DNA of 64,000 bases from Mytilus edulis (lineage: Eukaryota; Mollusca; Bivalvia; Mytilida; Mytilidae): NCBI RefSeq assembly GCF_963676685.1, contig NC_092353.1, positions 6,600,207 through 6,664,206 on the forward strand, in the 5' to 3' direction. Within the stretch, counting starts at the first letter, position 1; every line of letters starts with the position of its first letter. This document shows positions 45,649 to 58,659 of the stretch, piece after piece. The translations under genes were made by a program, and so were the position numbers. The notes beneath the pieces are model-generated. The model was not told the origin of the DNA. It worked only from the letters and a program-made list of their open reading frames with translations, and ran no database searches.

Positions 45649-48600
45649 TTGCCGGCTGGCCAAACGAAGAGATTCTCCACGTGGGCAATGATACCAGAGG
45701 AAGAGGTACGTATTGCCTTTAAAATGGCCCATAGCACTTATACCCTAGACCCGTACGAGTTTGTCAGTAGAGGGTTCAAAGGGGGTATATGGTATCCCGG
45801 ATACAACGAATTCGAACTGAACTATTGCCGGCTGGCCAAACTAAGAGATTCTCCACATCGACCATTATACCAGAGGTAGAGGTTGATATTGCCTCTAAAA
45901 TGGCCCATAGCACGTATGCCCTAGACCCGTACGAGTTAGTCAGAAAAGGATAAGGGGGGTACCCTGGTATATCACAAATTCGAAAATGAACTATTGCCGG
46001 CTGGCCAAACGAAGAGATTCTCCACGTGGGCAATGATACCAGAGGAAGAGGTACTTATTGCCTTTAAAATGGCCCATAGCACTTATACCCTAGACCCGTA
46101 CGAGTTTGTCAGTAGAGGGTTCAAAGGGGGTATATGGTATCCCGGATACAACGAATTCGAACTGAACTATTGCCGGCTGGCCAAACTAAGAGATTCTCCA
46201 CATCGACCATTATACCAGAGGTAGAGGTTGATATTGCCTCTAAAATGGCCCATAGCACGTATGCCCTAGACCCGTACGAGTTAGTCAGAAAAGGATAAGG
46301 GGGGTACCCTGGTATATCACAAATTCGAAAATGAACTATTGCCGGCTGGCCAAACGAAGAGATTCTCCACGTGGGCAATGATACCAGAGGAAGAGGTAGT
46401 TATTGCCTTTAAAATGGCCCAAAGCACTTATACCCTAGACCCGTACGAGTTTGTCAGTAGAGGGTTCAAAGGGGGTATATGGTATCCCGGATACAACGAA
46501 TTCGAACTGAACTATTGCCGGCTGGCCAAACTAAGAGATTCTCCACATCGACCATTATACCAGAGGTAGAGGTTGGTATTGCCTCTAAAATGGCCTATAG
46601 CACTTATGCCCTAGACCCGTACGAGTTAGTCAGAAAAGGATAAGGGGGGTACCCTGGTATATCACAAATTCGAAAATGAACCATTGCTGGCTGGCCAAAC
46701 GAAGAGATTCTCCACGTGGGCAATGATACCAGAGGAAGAGGTACTTATTGCCTTTAAAATGGCCCAGAGCACTTATACCCTAGACCCGTACGAGTTTGTC
46801 AGTAGAGGGTTCAAAGGGGGTATATGGTATCCCGGATACAACGAATTCGAACTGAACTATTGCCGGCTGGCCAAACTAAGAGATTCTCCACATCGACCAT
46901 TATACCAGAGGTAGAGGTTGGTATTGCCTCTAAAATGGCCCATAGCACTTATGCCCTAGACCCGTACGAGTTAGTCAGAAAAGGATAAGGGGGGTACCCT
47001 GGTATATCACAAATTCGAAAATGAACTATTGCTGGCTGGCCAAACGAAGAGATTCTCCACGTGGGCAATGATACCAGAGGAAGAGGTACGTATTGCCTTT
47101 AAAATGGCCCATAGCACTTATACCCTAGACCCGTACGAGTTTGTCAGTAGAGGGTTCAAAGGGGGTATATGGTATCCCGGATACAACGAATTCGAACTGA
47201 ACTATTGCCGGCTGGCCAAACTAAGAGATTCTCCACATCGACCATTATACCAGAGGTAGAGGTTGATATTGCCTCTAAAATGGCCCATAGCACGTATGCC
47301 CTAGACCCGTACGAGTTAGTCAGAAAAGGATAAGGGGGGTACCCTGGTATATCACAAATTCGAAAATGAACTATTGCCGGCTGGCCAAACGAAGAGATTC
47401 TCCACGTGGGCAATGATACCAGAGGAAGAGGTACTTATTGCCTTTAAAATGGCCCATAGCACTTATACCCTAGACCCGTACGAGTTTGTCAGTAGAGGGT
47501 TCAAAGGGGGTATATGGTATCCCGGATACAACGAATTCGAACTGAACTATTGCCGGCTGGCCAAACTAAGAGATTCTCCACATCGACCATTATACCAGAG
47601 GTAGAGGTTGGTATTGCCTCTAAAATGGCCTATAGCACTTATGCCCTAGACCCGTACGAGTTAGTCAGAAAAGGATAAGGGGGGTACCCTGGTATATCAC
47701 AAATTCGAAAATGAACCATTGCTGGCTGGCCAAACGAAGAGATTCTCCACGTGGGCAATGATACCAGAGGAAGAGGTACTTATTGCCTTTAAAATGGCCC
47801 AGAGCACTTATACCCTAGACCCGTACGAGTTTGTCAGTAGAGGGTTCAAAGGGGGTATATGGTATCCCGGATACAACGAATTCGAACTGAACTATTGCCG
47901 GCTGGCCAAACTAAGAGATTCTCCACATCGACCATTATACCAGAGGTAGAGGTTGGTATTGCCTCTAAAATGGCCCATAGCACTTATGCCCTAGACCCGT
48001 ACGAGTTAGTCAGAAAAGGATAAGGGGGGTACCCTGGTATATCACAAATTCGAAAATGAACTATTGCCGGCTGGCCAAACGAAGAGATTCTCCACGTGGG
48101 CAATGATACCAGAGGAAGAGGTACGTATTGCCTTTAAAATGGCCCATAGCACTTATACCCTAGACCCGTACGAGTTTGTCAGTAGAGGGTTCAAAGGGGG
48201 TATATGGTATCCCGGATACAACGAATTCGAACTGAACTATTGCCGGCTGGCCAAACTAAGAGATTCTCCACATCGACCATTATACCAGAGGTAGAGGTTG
48301 ATATTGCCTCTAAAATGGCCCATAGCACGTATGCCCTAGACCCGTACGAGTTAGTCAGAAAAGGATAAGGGGGGTACCCTGGTATATCACAAATTCGAAA
48401 ATGAACTATTGCCGGCTGGCCAAACGAAGAGATTCTCCACGTGGGCAATGATACCAGAGGAAGAGGTACTTATTGCCTTTAAAATGGCCCATAGCACTTA
48501 TACCCTAGACCCGTACGAGTTTGTCAGTAGAGGGTTCAAAGGGGGTATATGGTATCCCGGATACAACGAATTCGAACTGAACTATTGCCGGCTGGCCAAA

Positions 48601-51600
48601 CTAAGAGATTCTCCACATCGACCATTATACCAGAGGTAGAGGTTGATATTGCCTCTAAAATGGCCCATAGCACGTATGCCCTAGACCCGTACGAGTTAGT
48701 CAGAAAAGGATAAGGGGGGTACCCTGGTATATCACAAATTCGAAAATGAACTATTGCCGGCTGGCCAAACGAAGAGATTCTCCACGTGGGCAATGATACC
48801 AGAGGAAGAGGTAGTTATTGCCTTTAAAATGGCCCATAGCACTTATACCCTAGACCCGTACGAGTTTGTCAGTAGAGGGTTCAAAGGGGGTATATGGTAT
48901 CCCGGATACAACGAATTCGAACTGAACTATTGCCGGCTGGCCAAACTAAGAGATTCTCCACATCGACCATTATACCAGAGGTAGAGGTTGGTATTGCCTC
49001 TAAAATGGCCTATAGCACTTATGCCCTAGACCCGTACGAGTTAGTCAGAAAAGGATAAGGGGGGTACCCTGGTATATCACAAATTCGAAAATGAACCATT
49101 GCTGGCTGGCCAAACGAAGAGATTCTCCACGTGGGCAATGATACCAGAGGAAGAGGTACTTATTGCCTTTAAAATGGCCCAGAGCACTTATACCCTAGAC
49201 CCGTACGAGTTTGTCAGTAGAGGGTTCAAAGGGGGTATATGGTATCCCGGATACAACGAATTCGAACTGAACTATTGCCGGCTGGCCAAACTAAGAGATT
49301 CTCCACATCGACCATTATACCAGAGGTAGAGGTTGGTATTGCCTCTAAAATGGCCCATAGCACTTATGCCCTAGACCCGTACGAGTTAGTCAGAAAAGGA
49401 TAAGGGGGGTACCCTGGTATATCACAAATTCGAAAATGAACTATTGCCGGCTGGCCAAACGAAGAGATTCTCCACGTGGGCAATGATACCAGAGGAAGAG
49501 GTACGTATTGCCTTTAAAATGGCCCATAGCACTTATACCCTAGACCCGTACGAGTTTGTCAGTAGAGGGTTCAAAGGGGGTATATGGTATCCCGGATACA
49601 ACGAATTCGAACTGAACTATTGCCGGCTGGCCAAACTAAGAGATTCTCCACATCGACCATTATACCAGAGGTAGAGGTTGATATTGCCTCTAAAATGGCC
49701 CATAGCACGTATGCCCTAGACCCGTACGAGTTAGTCAGAAAAGGATAAGGGGGGTACCCTGGTATATCACAAATTCGAAAATGAACTATTGCCGGCTGGC
49801 CAAACGAAGAGATTCTCCACGTGGGCAATGATACCAGAGGAAGAGGTACTTATTGCCTTTAAAATGGCCCATAGCACTTATACCCTAGACCCGTACGAGT
49901 TTGTCAGTAGAGGGTTCAAAGGGGGTATATGGTATCCCGGATACAACGAATTCGAACTGAACTATTGCCGGCTGGCCAAACTAAGAGATTCTCCACATCG
50001 ACCATTATACCAGAGGTAGAGGTTGATATTGCCTCTAAAATGGCCTATAGCACGTATGCCCTAGACCCGTACGAGTTAGTCAGAAAAGGATAAGGGGGGT
50101 ACCCTGGTATATCACAAATTCGAAAATGAACTATTGCCGGCTGGCCAAACGAAGAGATTCTCCACGTGGGCAATGATACCAGAGGAAGAGGTAGTTATTG
50201 CCTTTAAAATGGCCCATAGCACTTATACCCTAGACCCGTACGAGTTTGTCAGTAGAGGGTTCAAAGGGGGTATATGGTATCCCGGATACAACGAATTCGA
50301 ACTGAACTATTGCCGGCTGGCCAAACTAAGAGATTCTCCACATCGACCATTATACCAGAGGTAGAGGTTGGTATTGCCTCTAAAATGGCCTATAGCACTT
50401 ATGCCCTAGACCCGTACGAGTTAGTCAGAAAAGGATAAGGGGGGTACCCTGGTATATCACAAATTCGAAAATGAACCATTGCTGGCTGGCCAAACGAAGA
50501 GATTCTCCACGTGGGCAATGATACCAGAGGAAGAGGTACTTATTGCCTTTAAAATGGCCCAGAGCACTTATACCCTAGACCCGTACGAGGTTGTCAGTAG
50601 AGGGTTCAAAGGGGGTATATGGCATCCCGGATACAACGAATTCGAACTGAACTATTGCCGGCTGGCCAAACTAAGAGATTCTCCACATCGACCATTATAC
50701 CAGAGGTAGAGGTTGGTATTGCCTCTAAAATGGCCCATAGCACTTATGCCCTAGACCCGTACGAGTTAGTCAGAAAAGGATAAGGGGGGTACCCTGGTAT
50801 ATCACAAATTCGAAAATGAACTATTGCCGGCTGGCCAAACGAAGAGATTCTCCACGTGGGCAATGATACCAGAGGAAGAGGTACGTATTGCCTTTAAAAT
50901 GGCCCATAGCACTTATACCCTAGACCCGTACGAGTTTGTCAGTAGAGGGTTCAAAGGGGGTATATGGTATCCCGGATACAACGAATTCGAACTGAACTAT
51001 TGCCGGCTGGCCAAACTAAGAGATTCTCCACATCGACCATTATACCAGAGGTAGAGGTTGATATTGCCTCTAAAATGGCCCATAGCACGTATGCCCTAGA
51101 CCCGTACGAGTTAGTCAGAAAAGGATAAGGGGGGTACCCTGGTATATCACAAATTCGAAAATGAACTATTGCCGGCTGGCCAAACGAAGAGATTCTCCAC
51201 GTGGGCAATGATACCAGAGGAAGAGGTACTTATTGCCTTTAAAATGGCCCATAGCACTTATACCCTAGACCCGTACGAGTTTGTCAGTAGAGGGTTCAAA
51301 GGGGGTATATGGTATCCCGGATACAACGAATTCGAACTGAACTATTGCCGGCTGGCCAAACTAAGAGATTCTCCACATCGACCATTATACCAGAGGTAGA
51401 GGTTGATATTGCCTCTAAAATGGCCCATAGCACGTATGCCCTAGACCCGTACGAGTTAGTCAGAAAAGGATAAGGGGGGTACCCTGGTATATCACAAATT
51501 CGAAAATGAACTATTGCCGGCTGGCCAAACGAAGAGATTCTCCACGTGGGCAATGATACCAGAGGAAGAGGTAGTTATTGCCTTTAAAATGGCCCATAGC

Positions 51601-52203
51601 ACTTATACCCTAGACCCGTACGAGTTTGTCAGTAGAGGGTTCAAAGGGGGTATATGGTATCCCGGATACAACGAATTCGAACTGAACTATTGCCGGCTGG
51701 CCAAACTAAGAGATTCTCCACATCGACCATTATACCAGAGGTAGAGGTTGGTATTGCCTCTAAAATGGCCTATAGCACGTATGCCCTAGACCCGTACGAG
51801 TTAGTCAGAAAAGGATAAGGGGGGTACCCTGGTATATCACAAATTCGAAAATGAACCATTGCTGGCTGGCCAAACGAAGAGATTCTCCACGTGGGCAATG
51901 ATACCAGAGGAAGAGGTACTTATTGCCTTTAAAATGGCCCAGAGCACTTATACCCTAGACCCGTACGAGTTTGTCAGTAGAGGGTTCAAAGGGGGTATAT
52001 GGTATCCCGGATACAACGAATTCGAACTGAACTATTGCCGGCTGGCCAAACTAAGAGATTCTCCACATCGACCATTATACCAGAGGTAGAGGTTGGTATT
52101 GCCTCTAAAATGGCCCATAGCACTTATGCCCTAGACCCGTACGAGTTAGTCAGAAAAGGATAAGGGGGGTACCCTGGTATATCACAAATTCGAAAATGAA
52201 CTA
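45649..52203 (+). repeat. Higher-order repeat type B: 1380 bp (four dimers) with one three-dimer interruption
   Basis: A fourth dimer type V (GTAGTT at codons 19-20) is added, giving R-L-V-M cycles starting at 45649, 48064, 49444 and 50824. The cycle at 47029 lacks V (R-L-M, 1035 bp), and its R carries the MLAG variant. One unit (50479) has private changes (YEVV, WHPG). Confidence 0.88.
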
Positions 52204-52604
52204 TTGCCGGCTGGCCAAACGAAGAGATTCTCCACGTGGGCAATGATACCAGAGGAAGAGGTACTTATTGCCTTTAAAATGGCTCATAGCATTTATACCC
52301 TAGACCCGTACGATTGTGTCAGTAAAGGGTTAATAGGGGGGATATGGTGTCACGGTATACAACGAATTCGATCTGAATTATTGCCGGCTGGCCAAACTAT
52401 GAGATTCTCCACGTGGGCCATTATACCAGTGGTAGAGGTAGGCATTTCCTCTAAAATGGCCCATAACAATCATGCCCTAGACCTGTGCAAATTTGTCAGC
52501 AGACGGTTTAAAGGGGGATATAGTATCCCGGTGTACAACGAAGTCAAAATGAAATATTGCCAGCTGACCGACTAAGATAATCTAAACGTGGACCATATTA
52601 GCAG

Positions 52605-52940
52605 AGGTCGAGGTAGCCATTGCCTTTAAGATGGGCCATAGCACTAACCCTGATTGCGTTGTCAAACATATCAGATGTATGGAATAATGTTGCCTCGAAA
52701 ATTACCCATGGTTCTTATGTCCTAGACCCGTACCTGTTGAACAGCAAAGGGAAGTACTCTTGTATATCACAAAGACCAAACTAAGAGTTTCTCCTTGTGG
52801 GCTGACAAAAAGATTAGCGTAGGTGTTTTCTCTAAAAAGGCCCATGTATCGTATATCATAGATCCGTACGTATTGGTAGGAAAAGGGTAAGGGAAGTACT
52901 CTTGTATATCAAAATATTCAAACATACTTTTACTTGCTGG
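52605..52940 (+). repeat. Decayed right edge of the satellite array, forward orientation
   Basis: Satellite phrases remain recognisable with many changes and deletions: TAGACCCGTACCTGTTGA, GGGAAGTACTCTTGTATATC and AAACTAAGAGTTTCTCCTTG. Confidence 0.75.
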
Positions 52941-53515
52941 TCATTTTAAAGGTAATTAGTACCTTAACCTCTATATCATGGTCCACGAGGAGAATCTTTT
53001 AGTTTGACAAGTCGTCAATAGTTCAATTCGACTTTGAGATATATAAAGGTGCCCATGTTTCTCTTTGCTGACTAGGTCGTACGGTCTAGGGTATAGTAGT
53101 ATGGATCATTTTAGAGGCAATTCCTATTTCTTCCTCTGATATAATGACCCACGTGGAGAATTTCTTAATTTGGCCATCCGGCAATAGTTTTTTTCGACTT
53201 CGTGATGAATCGGAGTACCACAACCCTTGTTATCCCCTCCTGACAAACTCGTACGGGTCTAGGACATAAGTACTATGGGCCATTATACAACTACTACATA
53301 TACCTCTTGTGTCATGACCCATGTGGAAAATGTCTTGGTTTGGCCAGCTGGCAATAGTTCATTTCGACTTTGTGATATATAAAGGTACCAACCTTATCCT
53401 TTCCTGGCTAAGTCGTACGAGTCTAGGGCATTAAAGATTTTGGTCATTTTTGAGGCAATGGATACCTCTCCCTCTGATATAATGACTCGTGTGAATAATT
53501 CTTTCTATTCAAGCT
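52941..53515 (-). repeat. Decayed satellite units in inverted orientation
   Basis: From about 52941 the satellite reads on the other strand: CATTTTAAAGGTAATTAGTA, CCACGTGGAGAAT, TTGGCCAGCTGGCAATAGTT and GTACGAGTCTAGGGCAT. About three monomers are present at low similarity, ending near 53515. Confidence 0.8.
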
Positions 53516-54600
53516 CTAATGTCAACATGTCACACATGTTACAATGAATATGGGCAGCGAGAACGTTGGTATTCTCTAAAATGATTCCGCTGTGAATCCT
53601 TCCATTGCATCTCAAAAAGCTACCGTCATCTATGAAGAGTCACAATTGTCTAGTGCTAGGAAATTGCCTTGTGTTTTTATCTCAGATGTTTGGTATATCG
53701 GTATATTGGTAGTTAAATATGAACCGCTGAACGTAAGCAGTTACTCAAATCACTTTCCTGAAAATTTCAATATTTCCAATTGTCTATAACGTTACTGATA
53801 TCATAGTGATCAGTATGAACTTCATTGTTTAGAAATTCCTCGTCTTCGTTTTTTTTCTGTAATTGTCAATACCGTTAACTAATTCTGTCTTTTTTTAAAG
53901 GACACTATCGATGTATTGATCGACGTCAATTCCTCGTGTTAAGAGATTGGTTGGGTTGCATTCTTTTGGGCAATATCTCCATTAATGTTGATTTTGTAGA
54001 TTTTGTTATTCCTCGCGCTCGATTCACAATAAATCGTTTAAACAGTTTCGATGATTTAACCAGTGCAATACTATACAGCTATCCGACCAGAAAGCCAGGT
54101 TTTTACATTAGAAGGTCGATTTTACATGAAAAGCTAGTCTAGTTCCAATAACTGCTGCCATAAGTTCTAGTTGCGGTTATGTAAGGGTTTTCACTTGCGC
54201 TAATCTGCTTTTCGCAATCACTAACGTAATTTCGGTTCCGTTGTTCAGATAGTAAGTCGCAAAATACGTGTAGTTCAAGGTATACCGAAGATTAGATGAA
54301 ACAAAGAGAATACAAAATTCGATCAAGTAGAAGTCATTACAACACTAGGAAAACTTGTGCAAACACAAACATTGTTTTAGGACTTGAATGAACAAATTCT
54401 AAAGTTAACGGAACCGGAAGATGTGGTAAATTAGATTATTTCATTCAGATGAATTTTCGGTTAATATGATAACCTTGATTTGACACGTACGTAAGTTCAT
54501 ACAAATGTCCAAAATCCTGCAGTCCCGTCACATTGAATCAAATACTAAAGTACTAGAACGCACACTTTAAATCCAAAAATTATACCGTTTGTTTCAACGC
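53516..54600. other. Spacer between satellite and retroelement relic
   Basis: No clear coding segment. It may include unrecognisable 5' parts of the BEL/Pao-like relic. Open frames of 60-70 codons here show no domain. Confidence 0.35.
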
Positions 54601-54619
54601 AAAACATAGCAAACCTACA

Positions 54620-56710
54620 CAACGCACTGTCGTTTGAAAACCAGTTTGCCCAAGCCATTCTCACAATCAACACGCAATAAAGTACATTTCCTGCAACTTT
54701 TAATCAGAGTAACGTACCAAAAATTACGCTTCCAACTTTCGAAGGCACGATTTCAGAATGGCAAACCTTCTGGGACTCATGTGAGTCGTCCGTACATCTT
54801 AACTAGTTACTTACAAATATACAAAAGTGTAACTGCTTGAAAGCTAATGAAGTAGAACACGAAGCACTAGATTTAGAAATTCCTTCGCCTATAAATCAGT
54901 AAACAAGCTTACGAAGTTTTTTACGATCAAATTGGAGGTAGCGTCAAGGTCTAGAAACTTTGGGTAAGACACATGAAACATACGGCACACTACTTCTTCC
55001 CATTATTGTCAACAAATTACCCGTTGAAGTCAGAAAATATCTCGCGCGAGAACATCGAACAAAAACGTTGGTATAACGGACCTCCCTGAAAGCATATTAG
55101 ACGATATCGTTATACCGGACACAGGACAAAAGAGTCGACATCCGAAATCGGTGAAATCTAAATCTTACAAGAATAATGAGACTAGACCTAGCGATTAATC
55201 TCACGAAATACATCCACCAACTCATTGAAGTAAAACAGCCGACACATAATGCCGTACGAACACATTTGTTATCTTTAACTACCTTGGTATACACAGACTA
55301 AACGAATGTAAATCTAAACGCACATTGTAATGAGAAACACCACACAAACTAATGTAATGCACGTTAAACCCACTATCTTCGAATTCGCCCAACGTTCAAC
55401 TCGTGAATGACATTGATGATACGGAACATAATACTACTATTTTGTATTCTCAACGGACAGAATTGCAATCGAATGTACTTTTGAAAACTGCCGTGGCACA
55501 AGTAGGCTCAAATCAGTTCTTTATCGATACGGATATTCTTTTTGACGAAGGAGGACAAACATCTTTTGAAACGCAAAACTTAACTAAATTTACAGATAGC
55601 GGGAACATAAATTATATATTAATCGGCATTTGGAGGTGCAGAGAAAAACGTGAGACACAAAGAAAAGTCAACAATCTATCTGAAAACCGATGTAGGACAC
55701 GTATTGTCAATCAAAGTACTGATAGTACAGATGATCGGCATGCCTATACAGAATCACATACGTAATATTGATACACAGAACGGTTATTTGCGTGGTTTAA
55801 ATATAGCGCACACGGTGACAAAGCACGATTCATTCGAGATATCGTTGCTGGTAGGCGCATATCACTACGGGGACATTGTTAAAGATTATATAGTCCGTGT
55901 AAACGATCCGATCGCCGTGAAATCCAATATCGGATAAATGCTTTCGGTACTTACATACGGTAAGAAAACAAACACGTCGAAGACTAGTATGTGTAATGTT
56001 CTAGTATCTCACAAAGTTAAAGAATTCAATCTTGAGAGATTTTGGAATTTAGATTCAATAGGAATAAATAGTAGGGAGGTAGACGAAGACGACAATGCAT
56101 ATATTTAAGTCTATCAGGACAGATCAATTGAGTTCTGAGAAAACAAATATCCCGCTATGTTACCTTGAAAACGTGATGAATTGCCTATAAATTAAGCAGT
56201 CACGAACAGAAGGACAGAAAACGTCCTTCAAAGACTTACTCAAAACTCAGATAGGTTAAAGATGTACGGGAACATTATACAAGAACAGGAACGAAGAGGA
56301 TTCATAGAGAAGGTAGATGAAACAGATGAACTTAAGAAAAGTATCACTACATTCCTTATCATCCTGTACAGAAGGAATCAAGCACTATGCCTATCAAAAT
56401 TGTTTACGACTGCATTTGTCGACATCGCATAATTCGCAAAGTTTGAATGACTGATTTGTATGTGGACAACATTCTGTTAAGTTTACAGAACGAGGGTGGG
56501 CTGACTATAAGGAAGGGAGATCAATGATGGAGGAAACTGGATTCTATCTACGATCCTGGACGTCAAACCGTGTGGATATACGTAAGCTAGCTAAAACGGA
56601 AAAAAGTACTACTATATGCGGACAAAACACAAAAGTACTTGGTATGTTATGGAATAGCTGATTCGATGATCTGATGTATCAGAAATTAATACGGCCGCTT
56701 TGTGAAAAAT
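54620..56710 (+). pseudogene. Decayed BEL/Pao-like LTR retroelement relic (Gag, protease and RT pieces)
   Basis: Pieces appear in the expected order on the plus strand, in shifting frames with many stops. A Gag piece near 54715-54800 has LPTFEGTISEWQTFWDSC. A protease region at 55403-55590 has LLKTAVAQV and ILFDEGGQTSF. A segment near 56005-56095 has FNLERFWNLDSIGIN. An RT entry region near 56235-56400 has GNIIQEQERRGFIEKV. A later RT piece near 56460-56650 has YVDNILLSLQNEGG, GFYLRSWTSN and TKVLGM. The RT catalytic core, RNase H, integrase and both LTRs are not recognisable. The relic is inactive. Its right end meets the palindrome at about 56738. Confidence 0.8.
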
Positions 56711-57467
56711 TGTGCAAATCATGCTACAGGAATAAAATTTGGCATAGACTCAGCTCAGCTGTTACTCTTTTATTCAAGATAAGGAGGCATTTGAAAAAAA
56801 TGTCTCACATCCGGTAAAAATCTTAAATGGCCGACATCATACTTAAATCATCCAAATATCAGAAGCTAGTGTAAGTGTGTGAAAAGCGGTTTTTATCATG
56901 CTGATATAATAATATTTGGAACAAACCTTTGTTATGTACTACTTTTGGATATTTTATATAGATTAGATGTCTTTTAAAACCCTACTTTCCGTAAAATCCG
57001 ACATGGCGGACATTGTACAAAAATAAGCTTATTTTTAAAGGAGGGTATTGCTACTATCATTAAATTGTTCAGGAACCTTTCTTTGATGCTGCTAATGGAT
57101 ACAATACATAAGATATATGTCTTTAAAAGCATTACTTCCAGTTATAGTCAAATTGGCGGACATGAAACATCATTATTTTACTTTAATATTCAACTTTATT
57201 TCAAAATGTAAAGAAACTGGGGTTTTTTTGTGCTGGTCAGTTACCATTTGGTTTTGGCTTTAAGTTATCTTCTAAACCACCTATTGTATTCTATAGATAA
57301 TGATTAAATACAAAGCTAACACTTCCGGTATATAAAACCAATTTGGAGTAAATTTCAAAGATGAGTCCTCAGTCCATATCCTCGAAATAGAGCTTTTATT
57401 TGGATAGATTGATGAAAATAAGATAAAATCACTGTAGTACTAAAACATCTTTAAAAGTACAGATCAT

Positions 57468-58145
57468 TTATGGCCGCAAATATTCACAATCGGAAAGCTG
57501 ATTTTCCTCATTTACTAAGACAGCGGCGGTATTGGTTTTTACATCAATAATGTACAAGCTCCTGATAAGGTGAAGAGGCCTCACAAAGAGTTGTCCAAAG
57601 GGGTTCCAATGTTTCACATTTTCCCCGCAATTATAAGCGTCTGGAATAGTAAGCATAGAAACCAAATCTCAAGCTTGTTACTCATCCACACCCGCCATGG
57701 TATATTGCACGTTTTACATGATGAAAAACATTAGACCGAGTCGTTCAAATATCATCAATAAGTCTTTCCACTTTCAAAAACATGTTTTTTTGCTTCGTAA
57801 ACCCCATCTGATAAGTTTTTTTCGACCTTACTACAAAACCACGTATCGTTTTATCAATGGCATTATCAAATCCATATCTGGTGATGTTGGCTGATCAATC
57901 ATCATTCTAAATCATTAAGTCACATCTTGAAACGCCATCCATGTCAACAACGAAGTTCCCTTTCAAGTAAACGTGCACTTGAAAGGTCACGGATAGATTA
58001 TATCTAAGGCTTTTTCCACTTCCAAATACAAGCCAAAGTTCATCTGCCCCCATGTCACGGAATAATGACACAGCAATGACAGCAGCATCAGTATCGACTG
58101 GTCAAGTCATGAGTCAGTTAAGTCTGTGAATCACTGCATCATACA
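57468..58145 (-). pseudogene. Left copy of an unknown mobile-element gene, decayed
   Basis: On the minus strand the region near 58100-57960 reads VDTDAAVIAVSLFRDMGADE and continues ELWLVFGSGKSLRYN. Further on, 57665-57468 reads SMLTIPDAYNCGENV and VLVNEENQLS. The same family is seen in the right arm. From memory, such proteins (TVDTD...LW..FG.GK...GCDTV..F.GKGKK) are multicopy and uncharacterised in molluscs, cnidarians and fish, and are probably transposon-borne. Stops and frameshifts make it non-functional, and the Cys-rich C-terminus is missing here. Confidence 0.6.
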
Positions 58146-58659
58146 CATGTTTTTTTTATATTGATTCTATAGTATAAGCCTATTCATTTTAACATGGGGC
58201 TAAACTTGAAACACCATCATGTGGTGAATAACACAAAACATCCTGAGCATTTGTTGCTACAACTAACTCTTCCTCAAAATCTATTGAGCAAGCGCCTGTG
58301 AATAAAAACTAAAAAGTTCTTTCTTAATGTCGTCATCTCTCAGAAAACTTTACCAATTTTGAGATTTGTTTCGACTCTGGATTCGTCTTTGTATTCTCTT
58401 ACCCCTATGTGTATTTTTTTTCTTGTGGCAGCATTCAAACTACCGGTATTTTCTATATATGCATTCATCCACTGTTACAGTTTCATAACGAGTATGCTGA
58501 TAGGGTATTATGCCCTTATCTTAAAAAGCATGAAACTATTATGATAAAGTCTTGGATGCATATGACAGTTGTAGCAACACATGTTCAGGATATTCTATCT
58601 TTACCGCCGTGATGCGTTTCAAGTTAAACACCATATTAATACATATGTATTAAAAGGCT

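Larger units (their letters stand above)
37265..52605 (+). repeat. Satellite array: 44 dimers of 345 bp (about 172-bp monomers)
   Basis: The same 345-bp unit is repeated head-to-tail. A 76-codon frame beginning MPAGQTKRFSTWAM (or MLAG) starts at 37369 and every 345 bp after that up to 52204, so 44 units show no insertion or deletion. Each unit consists of two related halves of about 172 and 173 bp. Both contain AAAATGGCCCATAGCACTTA, CTAGACCCGTACGAGTT, CTATTGCCGGCTGGCCAAAC and AGAGATTCTCCAC, and they differ elsewhere. Most units differ at only a few fixed positions. The first 43 are almost uniform; the last (52204-52605) is clearly diverged. The open frames on both strands are by-products of the repeat, each closed by a stop within every unit. 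Confidence 0.95.

Noticed and set aside
37369-52575. Forty-four 76-codon plus-strand frames and the matching 85-codon minus-strand frames as protein genes
   Set aside because: They repeat exactly with the 345-bp satellite unit, each closes with a stop in the same unit, and there is no splice or promoter context. They are treated as repeat by-products.
37265-52605. A CENP-B box in the satellite monomer
   Set aside because: Looked for TTCG-N4-A-N2-CGGG on both strands. ATTCGAAAATG and CTCGTACGGG contain parts, but the spacing and the central A do not fit.
55097-55937. Separate host genes in the open frames at 55403-55765 and 55650-55937
   Set aside because: The first contains the ILFDEGG-type protease region of a BEL/Pao-like relic and the second is the same relic in another frame.
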